Positions 12,771 to 23,580 of a DNA stretch of 64,000 nt are shown here, piece after piece. This DNA is from Epiperipatus broadwayi (Eukaryota; Onychophora; Udeonychophora; Euonychophora; Peripatidae): positions 1,426,001 through 1,490,000 of the forward strand of contig JAQFVV010012509.1 in assembly GCA_028023455.1 (NCBI GenBank). The letters are read 5' to 3'. Position 1 is the first letter of the stretch. Each line of letters opens with the position of its first letter. The translations under genes and the position numbers were made by a program. The notes under the pieces were generated by a model. That model made no database searches. It was not told the origin of the DNA and saw only the letters and a list, made by a program, of their open reading frames with translations.

Positions 12771-13029
12771 ATCACTGGTTTCTGAACAAACTTTTTTTGC
12801 TCTGTTCTATAGTGATAGTATAATTCCATGTTTTGTGTTTCTCGTGTAATTGGATGTATAGGCTTGGTATTTTCCTGTATGTGTAGGTTTTCAGAAACTG
12901 TAGTTGATTTTTCCATGAGGGAGTCTTGTCACAAGAACATTTAAGAATGCCAATTTTTATTCTTGTTCTGATTCTATTGTAAATTTAATTGAAAAGAATA
13001 TGTTGTTAATGTGTTTCCAGAGAGTTGTA

Positions 13030-14395
13030 GCGGTGCTTCACCATGTGGCCAAACAACAAATGTATCATCCACATACCATAGTCAAACTTTAGGTGGATAT
13101 GGAATAGTTTTTATGGTTAAGGTTTCAAGTTCTTCCATGTAAATATTGCTAATCAGGAGAAACAATGGTGGACCCATAGCTATTCCTTGATTTTGTTGGA
13201 AGAATTGTGTTATATTGAAAGTAGGTTGTTCTTGTACAGAATGTTAATAATTCCATTATATTATCAATAGGAAGAACTGTTATGGTTTGTAAACTATTAT
13301 CACCATTTAATCTTTTCCATACAATAGACAATGCTTCTTCACATGGTACATTCATGAATAAACTTTCCACATCAAAGCTTACCAGTAAATCAGTTCTTTC
13401 AATATTCATGTTCTTGATTAATTCTACAAACTGTCTAGAATCCCTGACAAAGGACTGGGTTTTGTATGTCAAAGGACTTAGAACTTTGAGAAAAAATCTT
13501 GCCAAATTTTGGCAAAGAGAGTCTCTAGTACTGACAATAGGTCTTAATAGAACATGAACCTTATGGATTTTAGGGAGACCATAAAGATGAGGAATTTTGC
13601 TGAAATATGATGTCATTTTATTTTTTTCTGATTCAGTGAAGTACCTGCGATGCTTTCTGGGTAATGCTTGTAACTTTGTTTTCGCACTCGGTATCGAATT
13701 TTTTGCCATTTTTCTATATTGGCCTTCTATCAGTTCTTGTATTTTGTTGTCATAATCAGTGGTATCCATTACAACTGTTGCATTGCCTTTGTCAGTAGGG
13801 AGAATAATTATAGATTTGTCTACTTTGAGAGATTTAATTGCTTTCCTCTCACCATAGTATATGATTGACTTCAATTTTTGTTGATTGTCAATTGTTCTTT
13901 TTATTCTCCAGTGTAATTCTGCTGCTTATTCTAAAGGCAATTTTTGAATGACTTCCTCAGCCGCTCCCATTATATCTAATAAAAAGATATTAGATGGTGT
14001 TATGGCAAAGCTTAATCCTCTTTGAAGAACAGAAATTTTAGTATCCGTTAAATGTTTAGAACTGAGATTTTTAACAAATGTTGTTACATTATGATTTTTG
14101 ATATGCCCCTGTAGGTTAACGAGTTTCTTCTTTTCACATTCTTTTATTTTTCCATGTAATGTAGAATATGATTTCTTACTGCTTGAGAAACGCTCATGAA
14201 ATCTTCTACATTATTAATGGAAAGCATTGTTTGATACTTAGAAAACCTTTGAGCATTTATTCTTTCTCTTAACAGAGCTTCACTTGCTCTTTGAGTCATT
14301 TTTTCAGCTCCCTGAGAGTGAATTCGTAATTGTATATTGATAATAAATTGTACCAGCGAATCACGAGAATTTGGATGGTCAGGAGCAGCTTTCTT
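13030..14395 (-). pseudogene. Penelope-like element reverse transcriptase
   Basis: PLE RT in pieces. The N-terminal region is open from 14395 to about 14153 (block AEKMTQRASEALLRER). Next come LSSKHLTDTKISVLQRGLSF (about 14080-14020) and a long open stretch from 13874 with ILPTDKGNATVVMD, LYGLPKIHK, LRPIVSTRDS and LVSFDVESLFMNVP. A frameshift near 13200 precedes IAMGPP and then the catalytic WYVDDTFVVWPHG (about 13085-13045). The fingers/palm order and the YVDD are diagnostic of Penelope elements (telomerase-related RT). It is broken by at least two frame changes but fairly recent, since the catalytic motif survives. It abuts Gypsy RNase H at 14396. Confidence 0.9.
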
Positions 14396-15648
14396 TTATT
14401 GGCAAATATAAGCACTAATGAGCAGTGGTTAGTTATTATTTTAAATGATCAACTGTAAATTTACTGGTGGAATTTGCGAACTGCCACTATAATAGCTAAC
14501 ATCTCCTTATCCAATTGGCTATAGTTTTTTTCAGCCTTAGATAACCTTCTAGATATAAAAGTTATGAAGCAATTGTTACTCCAAACGACAACCGATTATA
14601 ATTATACAGCCCTTAATGCATTGTTACAGTTAGAGGTGCAACTGTTTCCTTCGTCATCAATACCTAATAGAAAATGCATTCAAATAATCCAATTTTACAA
14701 AATAGTTTGCTCCATTTAGGCCACCTAATAGCTCTCCAATGTTTGGAATGGAGTAGGGACTTTTAGCTATACAGTTGTTTACAGTTAAGCTGTAATCCCC
14801 GCATGTAGATTTGGCCATTGTTTCATTTTTTATGATTATAGATGTAACCCAGCCTGCATCTTTGATAGGTGTCAGGATGTGTTTCTTTACTAATTCCTCT
14901 AATGCCTCTTTGATCCATGATCTCTGTCAAAAAGTATCTTTCTCATCTTGCAGTGAATGGGTTTTGTGATTTCGCACTCAATTTCAACTGATTTGGTATT
15001 AATTTTCCTTTACTCCTTCCCATAAACAATTTAGGGGATTTATCTTTTATACTTTTTTTTATTAACTTTATTTGCCTGCATATTTTAATGCCTAAAGGAG
15101 CAACCATTCCCTGCCTATTATGGGTGCTATATTGCCTTTGACTATATATAGGCTTAATTTTCTTTATCAGCTATCATTATTTTTTACTACGTTAACAATA
15201 TTAATGGGATTTTCATTTGCATTTTTCCATTTTTAACTCAGTTTTGTCTACTCTTGGGTGATTTTTGATTTTTTTTTCTTAATTCAGACCAATACCTTTG
15301 CAATATGATAGATACACCGGGCCGCTATCTATCTCCATTTCTATAGGTTTATTGCATATTTTTATTACTAACATTATTTACTGCCCATTTTGATCTCTGT
15401 TTTATATGATTTCAGTAAAATATTTATTTCCTAATTTTAGTTCCTGCAGATTTTTTTATTTAAATTTACTTCAACTTTAATGTGGCAAACCTTCACTAGG
15501 TGGCCTATCTACCTGCAGTTATTACATTTTGCACTTTTAAACAAAGCAAAGCAAAACTTTCCATACAGTAGTGCCATCTTGTGCCAACAAGAGCAATCAG
15601 TGGATGCTAGAAAGCTTGTGCATAAAATCCCTAACTAGTGCCTACTCC

Positions 15649-15706
15649 TCCAATATCTCCATACTAGTTTCTGGCTTGTGGCCATCATCAGTGAGGAGCC
15701 TTGGAT
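15649..15706 (-). ncRNA. type I hammerhead ribozyme motif (family A)
   Basis: Core CTGATGA (complement of 15685-15691), stem II TGGC/GCCA closed by loop CACAA (best stem II of the family), GAAA (15671-15668), 2-bp stem III AC-TA-GT, cleavage site GTA (15664-15662). Stem I is TCCTCA against TGGAGA with one C-A mismatch, then an internal loop and TCCAA/TTGGA. All core nucleotides are present. Confidence 0.8.
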
Positions 15707-16260
15707 TTGAGAGCACTACACCTAGATCATAGGATCTAATGCAACTTATCTCTATTTAACTACAAAACTATGAGAATGAAATTGAAAACATAATTATATT
15801 TTCAATCTAAGCTCAATAGCTTATATAGTCATATGGGTCTGAACTCAATTCAGCACCCATATATTTTGGTATCTTTGGCTCTTTAACAACCATAGCCACC
15901 ATTATCCTATTAGGCAGGATTGGTGTTAAACCACTAAACATCACATGATCACTATCTCATACTAGCACATAATTGTTATTAAACAAAACAAAGCAAAACT
16001 TTCATATGATGTTTAGTGGTTTAACACCAATCCTGCCTAATAGGATAATGGTGGCTATGGTTGTTAAAGAGCCAAAGACACCAAAATGTATGGGTGCTGA
16101 ATTGAGTTCAGACCCATATGACTATATAAGCTATTGAGCTTAGATTGAAAATATAATTATGTTTTCAATTTCATTCTCATAGTTTTGTAGTTAAGTAGAG
16201 TTAAAAGGTGGCTGCTGGAGAGTTGCATTAGATCCTATGATCTAGGTGTAGTGCTCTCAG

Positions 16261-16319
16261 ATCCAAGGCTCCTCACTGATGAAGGCCACAAGCCAGAAAC
16301 TAGTATGGGGATATTGGAG
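16261..16319 (+). ncRNA. type I hammerhead ribozyme motif (family A)
   Basis: Stem I TCCTCA (16270-16275) pairs fully with TGGGGA (16306-16311), counting one T-G wobble. The internal loop is GGC/TA and the outer helix TCCAA/TTGGA. Core CTGATGA 16276-16282; stem II GGC/GCC with loop CACAA; GAAA 16296-16299; stem III AC-TA-GT; predicted cleavage after 16305 (GTA, an allowed NUH). The internal loop in stem I and loop II are placed as in type I ribozymes that use loop-loop contacts. Confidence 0.85.
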
Positions 16320-16990
16320 AAGTAGGCACTAGATAGGGATTTTATGCACAAGCCTTCTGGCATCCATTGATTGCTCTTGTTGGCACAAGATGGCACTACT
16401 GTATGAAAGTTTTGCTTTGCTTTGTTTAATAACAATTATGTGCTAGTATGAGATAGTGATCATGTGATCTTTAGTGATTTTGCACTTTTCCAGCTGCATT
16501 CCCGTATAACATATCCATTTTTCCTACAACAATAATACTCAATCTTCTTGTTTGATGCCTCTTCTGCCTTGCTTATCTTAAATATTGTAATTTGTTTTGC
16601 AACATCCATATTAACTCGTTGGAATTCTCTAGAGCTATTTAATACTAACTCTTAGGTAGAAATAATAAACATCTCCATACTTCCCCAGTTAGGTCTAGGA
16701 TAGCTAATAACTGTTGAAAGAATCTGCAATTGCTCATCTCTCATAAAAACTATTCTAACAATGCTTCTTTTAAGTAATCTCCATATGCATAATTTCTTGC
16801 CAAGTCCCTTAAGACAGTGTCAAAATCTATGCAACTTTCCCCCTCACTTGGCATTTATCAAATTTGCAAATGCAGATGAGCTATATACTTTAATGGATCT
16901 GGGCTGAAATGCAGACTTTCATAGTTTTCAGGTTAGCATAGCCAGTTTACTAAATCTATTATCCTTGGTCCTTTAAAAAGAAATAGCATT

Positions 16991-19355
16991 GCAATTTTTG
17001 TTACATTGTTTTAAATTTTATTGACAATAAAATATTAACCTAAATATTTTTTATAACTAGATCATTTGGAGAGATTATTAAGATTGAATTCCCCTATTCC
17101 TTACTAATGGCTTGCTTATCAAACTTTTAATGAATTTCAATACTGACGAACTTTTAAATTTCAGCCAACTGATTATTTATGCTCAGACCACATTCTGTAC
17201 TTGACTATCCAACTGCAGCAATTATATGCTATGCTTGGACTCGAAACAATTTGTGCAATCATACCGGTCACTGTGAGAAGCAAATAAAATATTGATAGAA
17301 CAAAATACTCTCAAAGCACAGAAATTGAAAAGCATTATTTAATTGCTAAATTATTCTACTATTAAACCAATCTCTTACACACATATATAATTATTTACAG
17401 AATATATACATATATAAGTATATTTATTTTTAGGTGTGCTAAAGTAATAATCCTCTTTAACTTTAAGCAGGGATTTAATTGGGTATGAAAGCCAGTCCAG
17501 GTCCTACTTCTTACTTCTTTGTCTTCATAGCAGGTCTCTATACTTTTGCCTTCAAAACAATTGCTATTTTTTACCAGATGCCTGTTCATAAAGATACCAT
17601 TCGGATTCAGTGAGTATCATCACCAATTTTCCCATCATTCACGTCAATGATTAATGCATTATCTATCAAATATACACATTGGTTTGTGGTGATGAATGCT
17701 CAATCCATTCTTAGATAAGATGGAATCTGGGCTAGACTTTTAAAATTAATGTGTGCATGCATTTTTCCGCACAGCGCAACGCAATAAAGTCATTTAAATT
17801 TCTAAACATTTACGACTTGATTTTAAGTTTTAATGAATTTTATACCTTACGAATTTGTCAAATTTTTATTAAAAGTTATTTAGTCATTTTTTAAAGTTTC
17901 TAAACAAAAATGAGTTATGAGAACACAATTTCTAATAATTTTTTTTTTTTACTTAACTGTTATAAAACGAATATCAATAACTAACCCCAACATAGATCTT
18001 TATCATTTTCTGTAGTTCCTAATTAAGTTATTAAAGCATAATCTAAATTCAGGAAAATGAATTAATATAAAATTAATACCAGTGATGTCATCAAGTTTAT
18101 AAAATGCTGTTCAGATCAAATATTAAAATGAGCAAAAGCTTAATATCAATTTGTTGCTTAGAGTTTTATTGTGTGTTTAAATTATGAATTGAATTAAAAT
18201 ATAGTAGAATTTGTTAAAAACTTTGCATCAGAATTCAATCTTAATGTGACATATATCACTTATAAATATAGAAATAGTTCACAAGATCTGTAAAACATTC
18301 CACAGATTTATGCACCGCATATGTGTAGATATATAAAGCAGCATATGAAAATGATAACTATTAACACACTTGTCATTAGATTTTTAAGAGAATTTGATAT
18401 AGTTATTATTATGCACTTTATTCACGATATATAGTTGAAAATATTTTTTATTTGAGTTTACTATGTAATGTAAGTATTTGTTCATATAACTATTTAGATG
18501 ATAATGTACTATCTAGGTGATTAAATGTGTATTAGTATGGCTGTAATGATATAAAACCGATAAGAGTTAGTATAAGCTAACTTGAACAGAATCATATTTA
18601 GTTCTTGTGTGATAAGACTGACATTAAAAATATATGCGTGCACATTTATGGCTTAGTCTTAATAGGTATAACCAATAACTTTATATAAACCTAGTTAAAT
18701 ATATTGTTAGAAAACTATTTAAAATCTGAGATAGTATACAAAAGGGATGTATATTGCCTTACCTTGTAAATTTCCAAATATATAATAATAAAGAAGAGAT
18801 TAATTGTCAAAAAAAAAAAAGATATGTTAACTTATTGCATAATAAGAATATTGAATTTGTAATAAATATATTTTAAACTATTTAGTCTAGATTCTGCTCA
18901 TTAGTTTTTAGAAGATCAGAGAACCACTGCATACAATAACCACTGCATTATTCCAAGAATCGGGTGATTCTTTGCAATCTGACAGAAACATAGAAATTTT
19001 GGTAATAATTGTTAAGTCTGTAGGTTTTATGGTTTGGTCATCTTCACTAGTAAACTTAAATTTCCTACAGGAATTGGTACATGGAATATCTATCAAGGCT
19101 TGATAGCATTAGGTAAAAGATTAACATCTTTTTCTAATGTATATAAAAAATTCTAGATGGTAAATTTAATGGCGCCCTCCGGTGCCTGATGTTGAACATA
19201 TCTATAGGTCTCATTTATCCATTATAATATATATGCACACATAAATAAGTATGCCCATGTGACATTGCATTTCAATTATCAGTGCAGAATATATACTTTT
19301 AAAATGTTAGAGAATGATTTTAATTTTTGTATATTTTTTCCTATAAATATATTAC
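16991..19355. other. intronic AT-rich sequence
   Basis: Intron of the host gene. A 120-nt open stretch after a TTTCAG at about 17164 and a 60-codon minus frame at 18908-19096 look faintly exon-like, but I could not link them by phase to any exon or recognise a domain. AT-rich elsewhere. Confidence 0.5.
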
Positions 19356-19447
19356 CTTGGCTTTTACTATTTTTATTAGATGCTTCATTTTTTTTTTCTA
19401 ATGCTTCCATTTCTTTAATATTTTCTTTTAACTTAGTAATTAGGCAT
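19356..19447 (-). CDS. coiled-coil exon of the host gene
   Basis: A 92-bp exon. The acceptor is TTTTTTACAG above 19447; the donor is CAAG|GTAATAT at 19356/19355. Its first base completes the Arg codon left open by the 23354-23580 exon, and its last G is completed by the 4166-4260 exon. It encodes CLITKLKENIKEMEALEKKN and then an Asn/Ser/Lys stretch, a charged amphipathic helix continuing the coiled coil of its neighbours. Introns on both sides are long (~3.9 kb and ~15 kb) and filled with retroelements. Confidence 0.75.
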
Positions 19448-19743
19448 CTGTAAAAAATTGTATTAAAAAACAAAAATCAAAACAAATTTATAAGAGCAGT
19501 TAAAATAACTTTTATTGCTAGTTAAACTAATATATCAATTAATAATATTTCTATTACGTATATTATGTTAGTTATCATCTCCATCAATCAAACTTAGACC
19601 AATTTAGACTTAACTAAACAATTGCTAGTATATATAAAATAACAATAGCAAAATCTCCATACAGTATTGCTATTAAGGGCAAGCCTTCATAATCAATGGA
19701 TGTAGGAAGGTTTGTGCATTAAATTCCTATCTAATGCATACTC

Positions 19744-19802
19744 ATCCAATATCCCCAGACTAATTTCTAGCTTGTAGCCTTCATCAGTGAGAAGTCTTGG
19801 AT
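19744..19802 (-). ncRNA. hammerhead ribozyme motif (family A)
   Basis: Intact CTGATGA and GAAA, cleavage site GTC. Stem I TTCTCA/TGGGGA stays paired through T-G wobbles; the outer helix ATCCAA/TTGGAT is complete. Stem III is AT-TA-GT with one wobble. Confidence 0.75.
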
Positions 19803-19853
19803 TTTGAGCATTGCACCTAGATCTTAGTATCTAATGCAACCCTCCAGCAGCAA

Positions 19854-19912
19854 ATCCAGGGCCCCCTACTGATGAAGGCCACAAGCTAGAAACTTGTCTG
19901 GAGATATTGGAT
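19854..19912 (+). ncRNA. hammerhead ribozyme motif (family A)
   Basis: CTGATGA 19869-19875, GAAA 19889-19892, GTC 19896-19898. The core is intact, but stem I (CCCCTA against TGGAGA) has mismatches, so activity is doubtful. Confidence 0.6.
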
Positions 19913-20303
19913 GAGAAGGCACTAGATAGGGATTTTATGCACAAATCTTCCTGCATCCAGTGATTTCTCTGGCTTACACTGAGTGATGCTATGTATGGAG
20001 AGTTTTGCCTATGTGTTAATAGCTTGTGAAAGCATAAAGAATGATCATGTAACATTTTGTAATTTAATACCAATCCTGCCCAATAGAATCATGGTGATTG
20101 TGGTTATTAAAAAACCAAAGACACTAAAATGCGTAGATGTTGGACTGACTTCAGATCTATATAACTATATAAGCAAATGAGCTTGAATTGAAAACATTAT
20201 TATGTTTTCATTTTGTACTCAAAGCTTTATAGTTAACTAAAAAGATAACAGATGGCTGCAAGAGAGTTAGATTAGATCCAGAGATCTAGGTGCAGTGCTC
20301 TCA

Positions 20304-20362
20304 GATCCAAAGCTCCTCACTGATGAAAACCACAAACTATAAACTAGTCTGCGGATATTGGA
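20304..20362 (+). ncRNA. decayed hammerhead motif (family A)
   Basis: CTGATGA is present at 20320-20326, but the essential GAAA reads TAAA and stem II is lost. Predicted inactive. Confidence 0.6.
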
Positions 20363-20521
20363 GGAGTAGACAATGGACTTTAGGCACAAACCTTCCTCCA
20401 TCCATTGATAACTCTGGCTTGCACTGAGTGGTGCCACTGTATGGAAAATTTTGCCTCTGTGTTATCAGCTTGTGTAAGCTTAAAGAATGGTGATTATGTG
20501 ATATTTAGTGGTTTAATACCC

Positions 20522-21340
20522 TATCGTTAATAAGTATCACAAGATCAACCCTATTTATATTTAATATGTTGTTATAGCACAAGTTAATGATGATTCAACT
20601 TTTATAATAAATCGCTCTGGAATAGAATGGAGAAGAGAGATCCACTAATAAGGTGATATCTTTTAGTTTATATCATCTCAAATAAAAGGTGAAAAGTGAC
20701 TGTAGTTATTATAAAATTGAGGGTATTAAAATATATAGCTGCTGGTCCTATGTTAATTATATATAATTATTCAAATAAGTTGGTTTGGATTCAAAACAGA
20801 TAATTAAAAAAAAAAAGTTGCTAAGTCATAAACCAGAAACAAATCTGGACATGGAGATAGAATAGCATAATATGGATATAATAGCAATATTATCTAATAC
20901 CCATTGATATACAATCTTCAAAAGATGTGATACTGGAATAAAATGAAGGAAATTGCTACTAACAATATAGTATTAAAAATCTAATCGAATCTATTTTTAG
21001 TATTGACTTACTGTATATTGATTTTTTTTAGACTCAATGTTTAAATTGAATATGCTCTTTTCTTCTTATGAAAAAATCTCTGGATGAAAATGAAATTAAG
21101 ATTACACTTGTAATCATAGTTTGTTTTGCCAAAAAATATGTAGTGATCTAGCTTGCTAAAAATGGTTTCAGATCTTGAATTTTCTTGTATTAATTTTCAT
21201 ATTATTATTTATTTTATCCACAACTGAAGATTTTGAACTTTACATAAGTAAAGCAACATTCAAGCATCAATAATTTAAGTTATGTAAACAGTAGCAAAAC
21301 TATTCCTATATAATACTGTATAATGATTTTAATATTTAGA
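20522..21340. other. AT-rich intronic sequence
   Basis: No gene, repeat or element recognised. Confidence 0.5.
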
Positions 21341-22415
21341 TAAATAAGATATTTGTTTTATATAGTGCTATGTTTTATAAACTGTAATATTAATAATTAG
21401 CCATTAAGCTAATGCAAATGCGCTTTGTGGATTTTAAACTATAAATGAATACTTTCACTTTCCAATCACAAGATAGTCTTTGTGAAAAGATAGAATGAAT
21501 CCTGGTGAATACATCTATCTGGGCAAATCTTAAGCATTTGGAAATGAGAGCGTGAAGATGTTAAGCGATCACTTTAAATTACTTTTACTATGCCTGAATG
21601 AATGATGCTTGCGAAATTTTTTAGATTTTGCGATATGTCATTCTTATGTGAAATTAAACATATGTAAATAAGATATTTGTTTTATATAGCGCTATGTTTT
21701 ATAAACTGTAATATTAATAATATCCATTAAGCTAATGCATTTGCGCTTTGTGGATTATAAACTATAAATGAATACTCTCACTATCCAAACACAAGATAAA
21801 GTCTTTGTGAAAAGTGTCATTAATTCAGGCATAAAAGAAAGTATTTTAAAGTGATCGCTTAACAACTTCATGCTTTCATTTCCAAACGCTTAAGGTTTGC
21901 CCATATATAAATGTTTGGGTCGAAAAGACAGATGGATTCATTCTATCTTTTCACAAATACTTTATCTTGTGTTTGGAAAATGAGAGTATTCATTTATAGT
22001 TTAAAATCCACAAAGCGCATGTGCATTAGCTTAATGGCTAATTATTAATATTACATTTTATAAAACATAGCGCTATCTAAAACAAATATCTTATTTACAT
22101 ATATTTAATTTCAAATAAGAATGACGTATTGTAAATTCTAGAAAATTTTGCAAGTGTCATTCATTCAGGCATAGTAAAAGTAATTTAAAGTGATCGCTTA
22201 ATATCTTCATGCTCTCATTTCCAAACGCTTAAGATTTTCCCATACATAAACATTTGGGTCAAAAAGAGAGATGGATACACCAGGATTCATTCTATCTTTT
22301 CACAGAGACTTTATCTTGTGTTTGGAAAATGAGAGTATTCATTTATAGTTTAAAATCCACAAAGCGCATGTGCATTAGCTTAATGGCTAATTATTAATAT
22401 TCACATAAATAAAAT
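21341..22415. repeat. inverted tandem array of ~330-bp units
   Basis: Two plus-orientation units (starting at 21341 and 21665, the second cut at about 21810) are followed by two minus-orientation units (about 21811-22152 and 22153-22415). Landmarks include TAAATAAGATATTTGTTTTA, GCGCTTTGTGGATT, TTAAGCGATCACTTTAAA and CAGGCAT. This is the same head-to-tail-plus-inverted layout as the hammerhead elements, but I find no CUGANGA/GAAA core, no tRNA head and no coding capacity. The family is unknown. Confidence 0.8.
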
Positions 22416-23353
22416 GAGAATTTTTTATAACTTCTAATTATTTTATTAGAATATATAATTTAATTCTAGTAAATAAAAACTTAGCAATTATGGACTTCTA
22501 TAAAATATATTAATATTATAATTTACAAATTTTATTTCTAATAGTTAAACATTTTTTTTTCCACATTATTTTTTGAAAAGCAATAAGAATTTATTTTTAA
22601 ATATATTTAAATAAAACCAATTAGAATATTTTTGCTATTGCTGATCTACTGACAATATATCTGTTTGTCTTGTTAAAATATCTTTAACAATGGAAAAAAT
22701 AAAGACTTAATAATTAAAAGTTTGTCTTTTTTATTTGTTCCATTTTCCAAAGAACAAACAGTAGCCTTTTTTTCATTTTTACCAAATAATATCTTCTCCC
22801 ATTATTGAAATTGTGGAAGCCTAGTCAGGTCATCTTATTGATACCTATTATTTCTTTTTTGAAAGCTGTAAAAAAAAATAAGTATATGTGTAAGTGTTTA
22901 AAAATTTATTTTACTCTAGAGCCATCTATCACAATCTTGAATGATTATGGATACTGGATAGTAGTTTCACATTAGTTTTTGGTTATTAATCTATATTAGT
23001 GTAAAATAATGTATTTACACACAAACATCAAATATATTAAATAGCACTGATATTTAATTAAATCTCCAATCATGATTATTTGATAGCAAACTTTTCCAAA
23101 AACATTGAAAAATATAATTATCCCCATAATATATGTAATTTAATATTTCATATTTATAATAGGATTTTCAAATTTTACTTTGTCATTACATTAATATCTA
23201 AACTAAATAAAATGTGTCATATGAAAAAATAGCATTTGTAATTTAACAAATAAAAGTACCAAAACAAAACAAAGACAAAAAATTTGACCAGTTGCTGCTA
23301 CGGCTACCATAAATGTAGCCCTGTATAAATTTTTGTATTTCTACAAAATTTAC
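22416..23353. other. AT-rich intronic sequence
   Basis: Nothing recognised; A/T homopolymers only. Confidence 0.5.
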
Positions 23354-23580
23354 CTTTGATGTCTGATTACTTTTTGAAGCAATAATTTCTTTTTGCGTAA
23401 GACAGGAACCTGAGCTGCCTGATGAGATAACTTTATTATATTCCATTCAAACATTTTTATATCCTTTTGTAGTTTTTTTGCATACGCTGCAGTTCTGCTC
23501 CATTTTGTTTGAAGAGTTAAATTAGTGTCTTCTAACTTTTTGACTAAATCTTTAAGAGAAAAATTTTCTTCAAGAATAAC
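23354..23580 (-). CDS. coiled-coil exon of the host gene
   Basis: A 227-bp exon. The acceptor is TTTCAG above 23580; the donor is AAAG|GTAAAT at 23354/23353. Phase 0 at the start matches the end of the giant exon at 45915, and it ends two bases into an Arg codon. It encodes 75 full codons: FSLKDLVKKLEDTNLTLQTK at the start, then AAYAKKLQKDIKMFEWNIIK and a basic RKKKLLLQKVIRHQ end. The strong heptad pattern predicts a dimerising helix. No domain family is recognised. An exon in phase 0-0 could still hide in the 22-kb intron upstream. Confidence 0.8.

Larger units (their letters stand above)
15539..16476. mobile_element. family A hammerhead (retrozyme-like) element, inverted dimer
   Basis: A 938-bp insertion flanked by the exact 13-bp duplication ATTTTGCACTTTT (15526-15538 and 16477-16489), lying between two zinc knuckles of Gypsy element 1. 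The left arm (15539-~16004) is one ~452-465-bp unit in minus orientation. The right arm (~16005-16476) is one unit in plus orientation that starts at a different circular position (GATGTTTAGTGG) and runs once round to the matching end. Each arm has its own hammerhead. There is no protein-coding capacity; the open frames are accidental. The circular permutation fits a circular or multimeric RNA intermediate. Confidence 0.85.
14396..16990 (-). mobile_element. Ty3/Gypsy element 1, decayed and interrupted
   Basis: Domains on the minus strand, in family order: gag (about 16900-16530, block DFDTVLRDLARNYAYGDYL), a first Cys-rich gag knuckle (about 16530-16495), then after the inserted ribozyme element a second CX2CX4HX4C knuckle with an internal stop (15535-15490), protease block EMEIDSG (about 15345-15320), RT blocks CGDYSLTVNN and NYFVKLDYLNAFS (about 14800-14640), and RNase H block RRLSKAEKNYSQLDKEMLAI (about 14555-14495). 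The integrase is missing: the element stops where the PLE begins. Numerous stops show it is dead. No LTR was identified at the right edge. Confidence 0.8.
19641..20521. mobile_element. family A hammerhead element, inverted multimer
   Basis: The left arm (19641-~19851) is a partial unit in minus orientation. The right arm (~19852-20521) is about 1.5 units in plus orientation with cores 451 bp apart (19869 and 20320). It carries three hammerhead motifs, one of them dead. Both ends fall at unit positions also seen in the other copies (GCAAAA...CCATACAG on the left, GTGGTTTAATACC on the right). No clear TSD was found. More diverged than the copies at 15.5 and 36.8 kb. Confidence 0.8.

Noticed and set aside
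16235-16435. Open frames within the family A elements (also 19831-20073 and 36905-37201)
   Set aside because: They recur only because the ribozyme unit is repeated. The frames are not maintained between copies, while the RNA stems are.
17164-17290. 40-codon plus-strand frame after TTTCAG
   Set aside because: It could be a terminal exon, but it sits beside the worn 5' edge of a Gypsy element, has no partner exon, and has no recognised domain.
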